Assembly: GCF_014654365.1 (NCBI RefSeq)
Contig: NZ_BNAY01000003.1
Span: 868,001 to 932,000, forward strand
Direction: 5' to 3'
From: Amycolatopsis oliviviridis
GTDB taxonomy: Bacteria; Actinomycetota; Actinomycetes; Mycobacteriales; Pseudonocardiaceae
DNA: 64,000 nucleotides
In this document: piece by piece, positions 51,528 through 60,354 of the stretch
Numbering within the stretch: position 1 is the first letter of the stretch
Layout of the letters: every line of letters begins with the position of its first letter
Program-made: the position numbers and the translations under genes
The notes under the pieces: generated by a model
The model's input: only the letters and a program-made list of their open reading frames with translations
The model's database searches: none
What the model was told of the DNA's origin: nothing

Positions 51528-53099
51528 TCAGAGGCCTCGGTGCAGGGCCTCGATGTATTCGCGGTGGCTGGGCAGACCGGCGGAGTAGATCTCGCGCTCC
51601 TTGTCGATCTGCTCGAACATCTCCCACGCGGCGGCGTCGTTCATCAGGTCGACCGACGGCGGGGCCTTCTTGAAGTCGAAGTCCATTCCGGACAGGATCG
51701 CCCAGAGGCTGCGGGTCTCGAACAGCCGCAGCTGGCTGCCGTCGGGGATGATGACACTCTCCGCGTACTCGGTGAGCTTCTCCTCCAGGCTGGCCGGGAT
51801 CGGCGCTTCCCGGACGGCGCGCCAGAACTCGGTGTCGTCGCGGTCGGTCAGGGTGTAGTGCATGACGATGAAGTCGCGCAGGTCCTCGAACGCGCTGACC
51901 ATCAGTTCGTTGTAGCGGGTCTTGCGGCGCTCGTCGAAATCCGAGTCCGGGAAGTGCAGCACCAGCAAGGCGAGCTGGTACTCGATGAGCGCGATCGTGG
52001 TGGACTCCAGCGGCTCGACGAAGCAGCTCGACAACCCGACGGCGACGCAGTTGTTCACCCACGAGCGCCGGTTGTGCCCGACGCGCATCTTGATGTGGTT
52101 GCCCGCGATGTCGTGGTCCCGGCCGCCGAGGTGCTGCCGCAGCTGCTGTTCGGCCTTCTCCGGCGTGGTGAACGCGCTGGAGTAGACGAACCCGGTGCCG
52201 TCACGGTCCGCGAGGGGGATCTCCCAGATCCAGCCGTCCGGCTTGGCGGTGGCGGAGGTGTAGGGCCGCAGCCCGCCTTCCTGGTGCCGGGCCGGGAGCG
52301 CGACGGCGGAGTCGCACAGCAGGACGTCGTTGGCGCTGACGAACGGCTCGTTCAGCGTCTGGTTGATCAGCAGGCCCCGGAATCCCGTGCAGTCCAGGAA
52401 AAGATCGCCTTCGATCTCGCCGGCGGTGTCCGTGACGACCTTCTCGATCACGCCGCGCGGGTCGACGCTCACCGACTTGACGTCCGCCGAAACGAACTTG
52501 ACGCCGCGGCCGGTCGCCAGCTCCCGGAGGTACTTGGCGATCAGCGCGGCGTCGAAGTGGTAGGCGTAGCGGTAGTGGGGGTCCGGCGCGTCGGTGCCGG
52601 GCAACGGTTTCGGCGCCTTGTCGAGTTCACAGAGGCGCTGGAGCGCCATTCCCGCGTCACCGAAGGTCTCCCGCACGCGCGTGTCCCCGGCCAGCCGTTG
52701 CTTGAGCCAGAAGTGCGCGAGCGAGACACCGCGGCCGAAGCGCTTGTGGAACGGCTTCTCGTAGTTCCGCACCGCGGGTTCGGGAACGTCGAAGAACGGG
52801 TGGTAGTAGGTGTGGCTGTCGCGGCCCTCGTGCGGTTTGCGCCAGTCGTTGAACCGGACGGCGGATTTGAAGACCGCGTTGGTCTTCGGCATCCAGTCCG
52901 CTTCTTCCATGCCGAGGAAGGAAAAGGTGGTCCGCAGCGTCGGGACCGTGGCCTCACCCACGCCGATCCGCGGGATCCGCGGCGATTCGACGAGGGTGAT
53001 GTCGACCTTCCTGCCGAACGCGCGGTTCAGGTACGCGGCGGACAGCCAGCCTGCCGTCCCGCCGCCGACGATCACTATCTTCTGTATCGGACGTGCCAC
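51528..53099 (-). CDS. Flavin-dependent halogenase, tryptophan-halogenase family
   Basis: A 523-residue FADH2-dependent halogenase. VIVGGGTAGWLSAAYL is the GxGxxG FAD site, GWIWEIPL the diagnostic WxWxIP motif, and KTNAVFKSAVRFNDW holds the conserved Lys region near residue 80. SSCFVEPLEST is another family mark. Members chlorinate tryptophan or other electron-rich rings. GTG 53099 lies 8 nt after AAAGGAG. No dedicated flavin reductase is adjacent; the reductase at 60355 is a P450-type partner. It follows the apoprotein gene on the same strand. Confidence 0.95.
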   Translation of the reverse strand: MARPIQKIVIVGGGTAGWLSAAYLNRAFGRKVDITLVESPRIPRIGVGEATVPTLRTTFSFLGMEEADWMPKTNAVFKSAVRFNDWRKPHEGRDSHTYYHPFFDVPEPAVRNYEKPFHKRFGRGVSLAHFWLKQRLAGDTRVRETFGDAGMALQRLCELDKAPKPLPGTDAPDPHYRYAYHFDAALIAKYLRELATGRGVKFVSADVKSVSVDPRGVIEKVVTDTAGEIEGDLFLDCTGFRGLLINQTLNEPFVSANDVLLCDSAVALPARHQEGGLRPYTSATAKPDGWIWEIPLADRDGTGFVYSSAFTTPEKAEQQLRQHLGGRDHDIAGNHIKMRVGHNRRSWVNNCVAVGLSSCFVEPLESTTIALIEYQLALLVLHFPDSDFDERRKTRYNELMVSAFEDLRDFIVMHYTLTDRDDTEFWRAVREAPIPASLEEKLTEYAESVIIPDGSQLRLFETRSLWAILSGMDFDFKKAPPSVDLMNDAAAWEMFEQIDKEREIYSAGLPSHREYIEALHRGL

Positions 53100-53292
53100 G
53101 GAAATGCTCCTTTGCGGTCCAGAAACCCCCATCAAGCTGCGCAAACGAGCGTAGGTTCCGATCGCACGATCGGGCAGGGTCCGCCTCACCCCTTCCCAGT
53201 GAGTTACACCGTCCCGATCATGAGCTTCGCCTCAAGCGGACATAAGGGCACGGATCACCGCGTGGCGACCCGTGCCCTCGTGCGTCACGGCA

Positions 53293-53721
53293 CTACTGGA
53301 AAGAAATGGCGACACCGGCGGGACCATTACCCGAGGCGTCGGCCAAACCGATCACACAGGTGACCGCGGTGCAATCGACGGTACCGTACGAAGTGCCGTC
53401 GAAAAGAATTCCTTCGAAGCTCTTCTTCACGGTCAGCGGAGTGGAAAGGGTCCCGTCGCCCGCGGCCGTCACGTCGACCCGGCCCGAAGCGTTACAGGCG
53501 AGCACGCCGGAAGAAACCTCGGCGCATTCGCCGACGGTGTAGGCCGCACCCGCCGTCAGCCCCGACGCACCCACCTGGACCACGGCGTTGTCCGCCAACC
53601 CGGACGACGGCGTCACCGTCGCCGACGGAGCGTCGGCCGACGCGGGCGCCTGGAAGGCGACAAGCATGCCGAGAGCGGCGGCGGCACCGGCGACGGTCTT
53701 CGCGACAACACTTTTGCGCAT
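53293..53721 (-). CDS. Neocarzinostatin-type chromoprotein apoprotein, secreted
   Basis: A 142-residue protein: signal peptide 1-29 (hydrophobic core AGAAAALGMLVAF, cleavage after ASA) and a 113-residue mature protein, the same length as neocarzinostatin. In mature numbering the cysteines are 37, 47, 88 and 93, exactly the neocarzinostatin disulfide positions. ATVTPSSGL, GVLACN, SFEGILFDGT, YGTVDC and GNGPAGVAISF follow the family throughout. The Trp39 of neocarzinostatin is Glu here (CAEV for CAWV). Such proteins bind and stabilise an enediyne chromophore; here no enediyne PKS is in the window. Confidence 0.93.
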   Translation of the reverse strand: MRKSVVAKTVAGAAAALGMLVAFQAPASADAPSATVTPSSGLADNAVVQVGASGLTAGAAYTVGECAEVSSGVLACNASGRVDVTAAGDGTLSTPLTVKKSFEGILFDGTSYGTVDCTAVTCVIGLADASGNGPAGVAISFQ

Positions 53722-54017
53722 GATTGTTTACTCCTTCATCGGTGGAGGGATGGAATGCCTTGCGAGGGATATTTTCGAAGTGTTCCCCAGCGCTTCCGGT
53801 AATGAATTTACGGATCTTCGAGGTTGCTTGTCAACGAATTCTGTTCGCAACCGAGGAGAAGCGGGGCGATCTTGAATGCGGATACCCTTTGCGCACTATG
53901 TCGGGTTCGCCCACCCCGGGCGGCCCGGTCGCGAAGCATGCGGGCAAGCAGGGAGATGGCAGGGAGGTGAGCGCGACCTAGCGTGGGAAGCGGGTTTCGA
54001 CAGGCGGGAGATTCGTG

Positions 54018-54860
54018 ATGGCGAACCAGGAAACCGCGGCCAGTCTGGACAACATCGGGTTCGGGACAAGGGATCTCGTCCTCGAACACGTGACGTCGGC
54101 GGACGGGACACGGATCGCCTTCGAGAAGTCCGGGGAAGGTCCGCCGGTGATCATCCTCGGCGGCGGGCTCAACGAGAAGGCCATGTTCGCCGACCTCGCC
54201 GAACTGCTCTCGGAGGATTTCACCGTCTACAACTACGACCGCCGCGGCCGCGGGAACAGTGAGGACAACGGCGGCCTGTCGGGCTACACGATCGACCGCG
54301 AGGTCGAAGACCTGGCGGCGGTCCTGGAAGCGGCGGGCCCCGAGGCGGCGATCTTCGCCAACTGCACCGGCGGCCTGATCGCCATGCGGGCGGCGGCGAA
54401 AGGCGTCCCGATGGGCAAGATGGCGCTGTACGAACCCACCTACGGCGGGCATCAGCTCCCGGAGTCCTATATGGACGATCTGGAGCGGATGGTGGCCGCC
54501 GATCACCGCACCGACGCGGTCGCGCTGTTCCTGAAGGAGAACGTCCGGTTCAGCTCGGAAACCATCGAGGGGTTCAAAGCCCTTCCCATCTGGCCGTCGT
54601 TCGAGGCCATGGCCCCGACGACGCTGTACGACTCCATCCTCGACGCGAACCACGAGTCCGTCCCGTTCGACCAACTGCCCGGGATCGGGGTCCCCACCCT
54701 GGTCATCGGCGGCCGGGAGAGTCCCTCCTGGCTGATCGACAACTGCCACGCCCTCGCCGCCGGGCTCCCCCACGGCCAGTACGTGTGCATGAACGAGGGG
54801 CATCTGTTCAACCAGAAGGCGGGTGCCCCGCTGCTCACGGTGTTCTTCCGGTCCCAGTAA
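54018..54860 (+). CDS. Alpha/beta hydrolase with Cys nucleophile (copy 2)
   Basis: A 280-residue hydrolase paralogous to the one at 46758-47582: GGGLNEKAMFADLAELLSED and VYNYDRRGRGNSED are shared, and the elbow is IFANCTGGLIA with Cys as nucleophile. The His is in NEGHLFNQ. The ATG at 54018 is preceded by GGGAG; a GTG one codon upstream is possible. It diverges from the apoprotein gene and is followed by the P450. Confidence 0.87.
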   Translation: MANQETAASLDNIGFGTRDLVLEHVTSADGTRIAFEKSGEGPPVIILGGGLNEKAMFADLAELLSEDFTVYNYDRRGRGNSEDNGGLSGYTIDREVEDLAAVLEAAGPEAAIFANCTGGLIAMRAAAKGVPMGKMALYEPTYGGHQLPESYMDDLERMVAADHRTDAVALFLKENVRFSSETIEGFKALPIWPSFEAMAPTTLYDSILDANHESVPFDQLPGIGVPTLVIGGRESPSWLIDNCHALAAGLPHGQYVCMNEGHLFNQKAGAPLLTVFFRSQ

Positions 54861-54895
54861 GCACAACCCTTTTCGATCGTTGAGGAGAAGATCCG

Positions 54896-56134
54896 ATGGA
54901 AAGCCGCTGCCCTTACACCTTGGACATCGCGGGTACGGACATTCACGCGGAGAGCGAGGCTCTCCGTGCCCGGGGGCCGATCACCCAGGTCGAGCTGCCC
55001 GGCGGGGTGATCGGGTGGTCGGTGACCGGCTACCAGGCGGCGCGCCAGGTGCTGGCCGACAACCGGTTCGCCAAGGACCCGCAGAAGTGGACCAAGTACA
55101 CCGAGGGCGAGATCCCCTCGAACTGGCCGCTGATCGGCTGGCTCCTGATGGACAACATGACCACGAACGACGGTGAGGACCACCAGCGCCTGCGCAAGCT
55201 GGTCTCCCGTGGTTTCACGCCGAAGCAGGTCGAGCTGACCCGCCCGCTGATCCAGAAGATCGTCGACGACCTCCTCGACGGCCTTTCCGGCTTCGGCGCG
55301 GACGAGGTCGTCGACCTCAAGGGCCGCTTCGCCACTCCGCTGCCCGCTCGCGTCATCTGCGACATGTTCGGGGTGCCGGAGGCGGCCCGCGCGTCCGCGC
55401 TGCGCGGCGCCGGCGTGAACGTCACCACGACCACCACCGGTGACGAGGCCGAGGCGAACGTCGAGCTGTGGCACCAGGAACTGACCGACCTCGCCGAGTT
55501 CAAGCGCGAGAACCCGGGCGACGACCTGACCAGTCTCCTGCTCGCCGCACGCGAGGAGGACGGCAGCAGGCTCACCGACGAGGAGATGGTCGGCACCCTG
55601 CACCTCATGCTGGGCGCCGGTTCCGAGACGCTGATGAACGCGCTCAGCGCCGCCGTCGTCGCGCTGCTGAGCCAGCCCGAGCAGAAGGCGCTGCTGGACT
55701 CGGGCCAGGTCTCCTGGGACGACGTCATCGAAGAGGCGCTGCGGGTCAACGCCCCGGTCGCGCAGCTGCCGCTGCGGTACGCGACCGAGGACGTCGAGGT
55801 CGCCGGGGTCACCATCCGCAAGGGCGACCCGGTGCTGATGGGCTTCACCGCCATCGGCCGCGACCCGGAGAACCACGGCGAGACCGCGGGCGAGTTCGAC
55901 GCCACCCGCGCCGACAAGACGCACCTGTCCTTCGGGCACGGCGCGCACTTCTGCCTCGGCGCGCCGCTGGCCCGGCTGGAGCTGCGGATCGCGCTGCCCG
56001 CGCTGTTCGCCCGCTACCCGGATCTCCAGCTCGCCGTCGGCGTCGACGAGCTCGAAGGCCAGGGAACGTTCATCATGAACGGCCACAAGGAGGTCCCGGT
56101 ACGCCTGGGCGAGCCTTCGCTGGTGCGGTCATGA
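54896..56134 (+). CDS. Cytochrome P450 (copy 1)
   Basis: A 412-residue bacterial P450: I-helix LMLGAGSETLMNAL, ExxR as EEALR, and heme loop FGHGAHFCLGAPLAR with the Cys ligand. It resembles CYP107/105-type secondary-metabolite hydroxylases. Its stop overlaps the SDR start (ATGA), so oxidation and dehydrogenation may be coupled. A likely redox partner is encoded at 60355-61305. Confidence 0.95.
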   Translation: MESRCPYTLDIAGTDIHAESEALRARGPITQVELPGGVIGWSVTGYQAARQVLADNRFAKDPQKWTKYTEGEIPSNWPLIGWLLMDNMTTNDGEDHQRLRKLVSRGFTPKQVELTRPLIQKIVDDLLDGLSGFGADEVVDLKGRFATPLPARVICDMFGVPEAARASALRGAGVNVTTTTTGDEAEANVELWHQELTDLAEFKRENPGDDLTSLLLAAREEDGSRLTDEEMVGTLHLMLGAGSETLMNALSAAVVALLSQPEQKALLDSGQVSWDDVIEEALRVNAPVAQLPLRYATEDVEVAGVTIRKGDPVLMGFTAIGRDPENHGETAGEFDATRADKTHLSFGHGAHFCLGAPLARLELRIALPALFARYPDLQLAVGVDELEGQGTFIMNGHKEVPVRLGEPSLVRS

Positions 56135-56913
56135 CCGGCGGATCGGTCCACGACGCGCCCCTGGCGGTCGTCACCGGCGCGTCTTCGGGGATCGGCGCGG
56201 AGTTCACGCGGGTGCTGCGGGACCGCGGCTACCGCGTGCTCGCCGTCGCCCGCCGTGCCGACCGGCTCGACGAGCTGGCGAAGGGATCGAACGGTTTCGT
56301 CGTCCCCTTCGTCCGTGACGTCACCTCCGAGGGCGCGGCCGAGGCCATCCTCGGCCGGGCGGAAGAGCTCGGCGGCGCCGATCTGATCGTCTGCAACGCC
56401 GGCCGGGGATCGCGGGGCAGGATCCACGAATCGGATCCGGCCGACGCGCTCGGGATGATCCAGCTCAACGTGACCGCGAACGTCAGCCTCGTCACGCAGG
56501 CCGTCCCCAAGATGGTCGCGCGCGGCTCGGGAGGCGTCATCGTCGTCGCGTCGAACCTGGGCTTCTTCTCCACCCCGAACATGGGCGTCTACGGCGCCAC
56601 GAAGGCCTTCCTGCTGTCCTTCACCGAGTCGCTCTCGGCGGAGCTGGCGGGGACCGGCGTGCGGGCCATGGCGCTGTGTCCCGGGGCGACCTCCACCGAG
56701 TTCGGCGACGTCGCCGGGCTGGGTGACACGGTCGAGAAGACCCCCGGGTTCACGACCGCGGAAGAGGTCGTGAGGGGCGGTCTGAAGGCCTGGGACAAGG
56801 GACGCACGATCACCGTGCCCGGGACCGTCGCGCGCCTGCTCACGGCGTTCTTGGCCTACTCCCCGCGGGCGCTGTCCCGCCGGATCATGGGCAAGATCTT
56901 CACCACCGGATGA
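56131..56913 (+). CDS. Short-chain dehydrogenase/reductase
   Basis: A 260-residue classical SDR: VVTGASSGIGAEF is the cofactor loop, CNAGRGSRG the NAG motif, VASNLGF provides the catalytic Ser, and YGATK the catalytic Tyr-xxx-Lys. It interconverts an alcohol and a ketone. It overlaps the P450 gene by 4 nt. Confidence 0.93.
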   Translation: MTGGSVHDAPLAVVTGASSGIGAEFTRVLRDRGYRVLAVARRADRLDELAKGSNGFVVPFVRDVTSEGAAEAILGRAEELGGADLIVCNAGRGSRGRIHESDPADALGMIQLNVTANVSLVTQAVPKMVARGSGGVIVVASNLGFFSTPNMGVYGATKAFLLSFTESLSAELAGTGVRAMALCPGATSTEFGDVAGLGDTVEKTPGFTTAEEVVRGGLKAWDKGRTITVPGTVARLLTAFLAYSPRALSRRIMGKIFTTG

Positions 56914-57031
56914 CCACTATCGGGTGAATGTCCGAAATCGCCGGGCGCGAGCGATGAGTTCGCGCCCGGCCCGGAGTCCAACCTTTGACGCCGCCACCCG
57001 ACGGGCGGCAGATCGAGGAAGGACGAACGAG

Positions 57032-57829
57032 ATGACCAGCACGAACGAGATCACCATCCCCGGCGGACGGCTGCACTACGAGGTCCGCGGTGACGGGCCA
57101 CTGCTGCTGGCCATGGGCTCACCGATGGCCGCGGACGCCTTCGCGCCGCTGGCCGACGCGCTGGCGAGCCGGTTCACCGTGGTGACCCACGACCCCCGGG
57201 GCATCTCCCGGAGCCCCTTGGACGACCCGGACGAGGATTCGAGCCCGGAGAAGCGCGCCGAAGACGTCATCACGCTCCTGGACCACCTCGGCGCCGAAAC
57301 GGCAGACGTCTTCGGGTCCAGCGGAGGCGCGATGACCACCCTCGCGCTGGCCGCCCGCCACCCCGGGCGGATCCGGACGGTCGTCGCGCACGAGCCGCCG
57401 GCGCTGACCCTGCTGCCCGACGCGGCCGAGCGGCACGCCGAGGTCGACGACATCGTGAAGGCCTTCGAGACCGACGGGCTCGAAGCGGCCTGGACGAAGT
57501 TCCTCGGCACCTCGGGCTTCGAGGAGGACGAGGCGGGCCCGCCGCCGAGCGACTCCCCCGAGCAGGACCAGGAGGACGGGCGCCGGTTCTTCGTCCACGA
57601 GCTCCGCACGACCACGCGCTACACCCCCGAACTCGACGCGCTGCGCGACGGCCCGTTCCGGGTCGTGGTCGGCCTCGGCGCCGACTCGCACGGCCTGCTC
57701 ACCAAGCGGACGTGCGCCGCGCTCGCCGGCGAACTCGGCGTCGAAGTGGTCGAGTTCCCCGGCGATCACGGCGGCTTCATCTGGGATCCGGAAGGCTTCG
57801 CCAAACTGCTCGGCGACATCCTGCTGTGA
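57032..57829 (+). CDS. Alpha/beta hydrolase (Ser nucleophile)
   Basis: A 265-residue alpha/beta hydrolase with the normal elbow VFGSSGGAMTT (Ser nucleophile), GSPMAAD at the oxyanion region, HDPRGISRS, and the His in PGDHGGF. It differs from the two Cys-nucleophile hydrolases of the cluster. ATG 57032 lies behind GAGGAAGG; the upstream extension of the frame is rejected. It ends convergent to the aminotransferase gene. Confidence 0.87.
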   Translation: MTSTNEITIPGGRLHYEVRGDGPLLLAMGSPMAADAFAPLADALASRFTVVTHDPRGISRSPLDDPDEDSSPEKRAEDVITLLDHLGAETADVFGSSGGAMTTLALAARHPGRIRTVVAHEPPALTLLPDAAERHAEVDDIVKAFETDGLEAAWTKFLGTSGFEEDEAGPPPSDSPEQDQEDGRRFFVHELRTTTRYTPELDALRDGPFRVVVGLGADSHGLLTKRTCAALAGELGVEVVEFPGDHGGFIWDPEGFAKLLGDILL

Positions 57830-57844
57830 GCGGAAGGGCCGCCC

Positions 57845-59116
57845 TCAGAACTCGACGAGGGCGGCCTTCCCGGCGGCGTCCAGCAACTCGCGCGAGATCC
57901 GGTCCGCCTGCTCGGCGGTGAGGATCAGCGGCGGCGCGAGCACGACGTTCTTGACCGTGCGCCGGACCAGCACCCCGTTGTCGCGCATCAGTTTCCGGAC
58001 GTGCGCGGCCCGGCGGGACCGGTCCATCTCGACGGCGATCATCAGGCCGCGGCCGCGGATGTCGGTCACGCAGTCCAGCTCCCGCAACGGTTCCAGCGCG
58101 GCGAGCAGCTGTTCACCGCGGGCCCGGACGTTCGCGAGGAGCTGTTCGGACTCGATGTGGTCGATCACCGCGAGCCCGGCGGCGCACGCGGTGGCGTGCC
58201 CGGAATGCGTGTGCCCGTGCACGAACCCGGCCATCTTCTTGTTGCTGTCGAAGACCTCGAAGACGTGCTGGGTGGTGGTGACCGCGCCGAGCGAGATGTA
58301 GCCCGCGGCGAGTCCCTTGCTGGTGGCCAGGATGTCCGGCTGGACGCCGGCGTGCTGGTAGCCGAACATCCGCCCGGTGCGGCCGAAACCGGTCGTCACC
58401 TCGTCGAGGACCAGCAGGATGCCGTGTTCGTCGCACAGTTCCCGCACGCCGCGGAGGTAGTCCTCCGGCATGACGTAGGCGCCGCGTGACTGGACCGGCT
58501 CGACGAGCACGGCCGCGGTGCGCTTCCCGTGGTCGGCGAGGAAGCCCTTGAGCGCGCCGATGCCTTCCTCCGGCCCCGGGACGGTGATGAAGCCGCTCGG
58601 GGTCAGGTCGTCGGAGATCGGCGACGGCGCCCCGGCGGTCGCGGCGCCTGCCATCGTCGCGCCGTGGTAGCCGTTGTGCAGCGAAACGATCAGCCCGCGG
58701 TCGGGAGAACCGAGCACGGCCTGGTAGAAACGCGCGATCCGGATCGCGGCCTCCATCGCCTCGGAACCGCTGTTGCAGAAGAAGGTCCGGGTCAGTGCCG
58801 GGCCGGCGAGCTCGCCGATCCGTTGCGCCAGGCGGATCGCCGGGATGTTGGCGCCCTCGCCCATGTCGTAGGTCATCAGCTTGGCGACCTGCGTGGCGAT
58901 GGCGTTCACGATCGGCTTACAGGCGTAGCCCAGCGTCGCGTTGAAGCCGGACGACTTCGCGTCCAGGTACGTGCGGCCGTCGGCGTCGGTGACCTCGCAG
59001 CCCTCGCCGGACACCGCGACGAGCGTGTCGGGGCTGACCCGGCTCGGTGACCACGGGTGCCACAGGTACTCGGCGTCGATGGCGAGCAGTTCGGCCTGGC
59101 CTTCGGTTTCGCTCAT
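57845..59116 (-). CDS. Class III PLP-dependent aminotransferase (copy 2)
   Basis: A 423-residue class III aminotransferase: FFCNSGSEAMEAAIRIARFY, LLVLDEVTTGFGRTG and ILATSKGLAAGYISLGAV with the PLP Lys. It is only distantly similar to the one at 44171. It is the last gene of a minus-strand operon with a P450 and its reductase (gaps of 14-18 nt), so its substrate may be the ketone or aldehyde made there. Confidence 0.92.
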   Translation of the reverse strand: MSETEGQAELLAIDAEYLWHPWSPSRVSPDTLVAVSGEGCEVTDADGRTYLDAKSSGFNATLGYACKPIVNAIATQVAKLMTYDMGEGANIPAIRLAQRIGELAGPALTRTFFCNSGSEAMEAAIRIARFYQAVLGSPDRGLIVSLHNGYHGATMAGAATAGAPSPISDDLTPSGFITVPGPEEGIGALKGFLADHGKRTAAVLVEPVQSRGAYVMPEDYLRGVRELCDEHGILLVLDEVTTGFGRTGRMFGYQHAGVQPDILATSKGLAAGYISLGAVTTTQHVFEVFDSNKKMAGFVHGHTHSGHATACAAGLAVIDHIESEQLLANVRARGEQLLAALEPLRELDCVTDIRGRGLMIAVEMDRSRRAAHVRKLMRDNGVLVRRTVKNVVLAPPLILTAEQADRISRELLDAAGKAALVEF

Positions 59117-59130
59117 TTCCGCTTTGCCTC

Positions 59131-60336
59131 TCAGTTCGCGAGCCGGGCGCGGACCGGGATCGAATGCCAGGCCCGCAGGGTGTTGTTGAGCCGCCGCTCG
59201 CCCGGGGCGGCCAGTTCCAGCGTCTCCACGCGTTCCGCGAGCGCGGTGATCAGGCATTCCGCTTCGAGCCGGGCGAGGTTCTGCCCGACGCATTGGTGCA
59301 GCCCGAACCCGAAGCCGACGTGCCCGGACGGGTCACGGGAGAGGTCGAAGCGCTCCGGGTCGGTCCAGCGCCGGGGATCGCGATTGGCCGCGCCCAGGAA
59401 CATCAGCACCTTCGCGCCGTCGGGCACCACGTGGTCGCCGACCGGGACGTCGCCCACCGCGGTGCGGAAGAACGTCTGCACCGGGGAAGCCCAGCGCACG
59501 GCCTCGTCGAACGCGATCCGCGCCAGTGACGGCTGCGCGCGCAGCCGCGCCCACTGCTCGGGATGCGTGACCAGCGCGTGCATGACGGCCGCGAGGGCGT
59601 GCACGGTGGTGTTGAACCCGGCGGCGAACAGCGACCGCACGACGCCCGGCGCCTGCTCGTGGGTGATCTCGCCGCGATCGGCGGCCGCCCAGATCTGCCC
59701 GCCGAGACCGTCTTCGGTGAGCGCGTCACGCTGACAGTGCTCCATGACCCACGTCGTCAGGAACTTCGCGTGGGGCGCGCCCGCCGCGACGAGTTCGTTG
59801 CGCGGGCCGAAGGCGTTGAGGAGGAAGTCGCTGAAGGGCAACAGGTTCTCGCGGCCTTCTTCGGGCAACCCGAGCGCGTCACCGACAGCGCGCGGCGGGA
59901 ACTTCTCCGCGATCGCCGTCACCGCGTCGAATTCGACCGTGCCGCCCGGGGTGCCGTCGAGGACCTGGCCGACCATCTTGTGCGCCTTGGCCATCCATTC
60001 GTCGCGGAGCCTGCGCTGCGCGCGCGGTCCCAGAAGATTGGCGAGGACCCTGCGCGGCGCGTCGTGGTGCGGCGGATCGGCCTCGACGACGATGCTCAGC
60101 TGCCGCCAGGGTTTCTCGGTCCGGAAGTTGGAGAGCCCGACCCCGGCGCCCGACTGGAACCCTTGCCAGTTGCGCAAAGCCGCGTAGACCGCGTCGTACC
60201 GGGCGACGGCGTAGATGTCGTGCGCGCTCAGGTAGGAAAGCGGTCCGGCGTCGAGCAGCGCGTGCTCGAGCGGGTACGGATCCGTCAGCACCTCGGTGCC
60301 GAACGGGTCGAGGTCGATGACGGGCAACGACGACAT
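59131..60336 (-). CDS. Cytochrome P450 (copy 2)
   Basis: A 401-residue P450 with I-helix SLFAAGFNTTVHAL, ExxR as DEAVR, and heme loop FGFGLHQCVGQNLAR. The ATG at 60336 is chosen because GGAGG lies 8 nt upstream; the GTG at 60342 is too close. It is 18 nt after the reductase gene, so they likely form an electron-transfer pair. Unlike copy 1 it resembles P450s that act on small aromatic or terpenoid substrates, judged only by eye. Confidence 0.93.
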   Translation of the reverse strand: MSSLPVIDLDPFGTEVLTDPYPLEHALLDAGPLSYLSAHDIYAVARYDAVYAALRNWQGFQSGAGVGLSNFRTEKPWRQLSIVVEADPPHHDAPRRVLANLLGPRAQRRLRDEWMAKAHKMVGQVLDGTPGGTVEFDAVTAIAEKFPPRAVGDALGLPEEGRENLLPFSDFLLNAFGPRNELVAAGAPHAKFLTTWVMEHCQRDALTEDGLGGQIWAAADRGEITHEQAPGVVRSLFAAGFNTTVHALAAVMHALVTHPEQWARLRAQPSLARIAFDEAVRWASPVQTFFRTAVGDVPVGDHVVPDGAKVLMFLGAANRDPRRWTDPERFDLSRDPSGHVGFGFGLHQCVGQNLARLEAECLITALAERVETLELAAPGERRLNNTLRAWHSIPVRARLAN

Positions 60337-60354
60337 GATCACGGCCTCCGGGGC

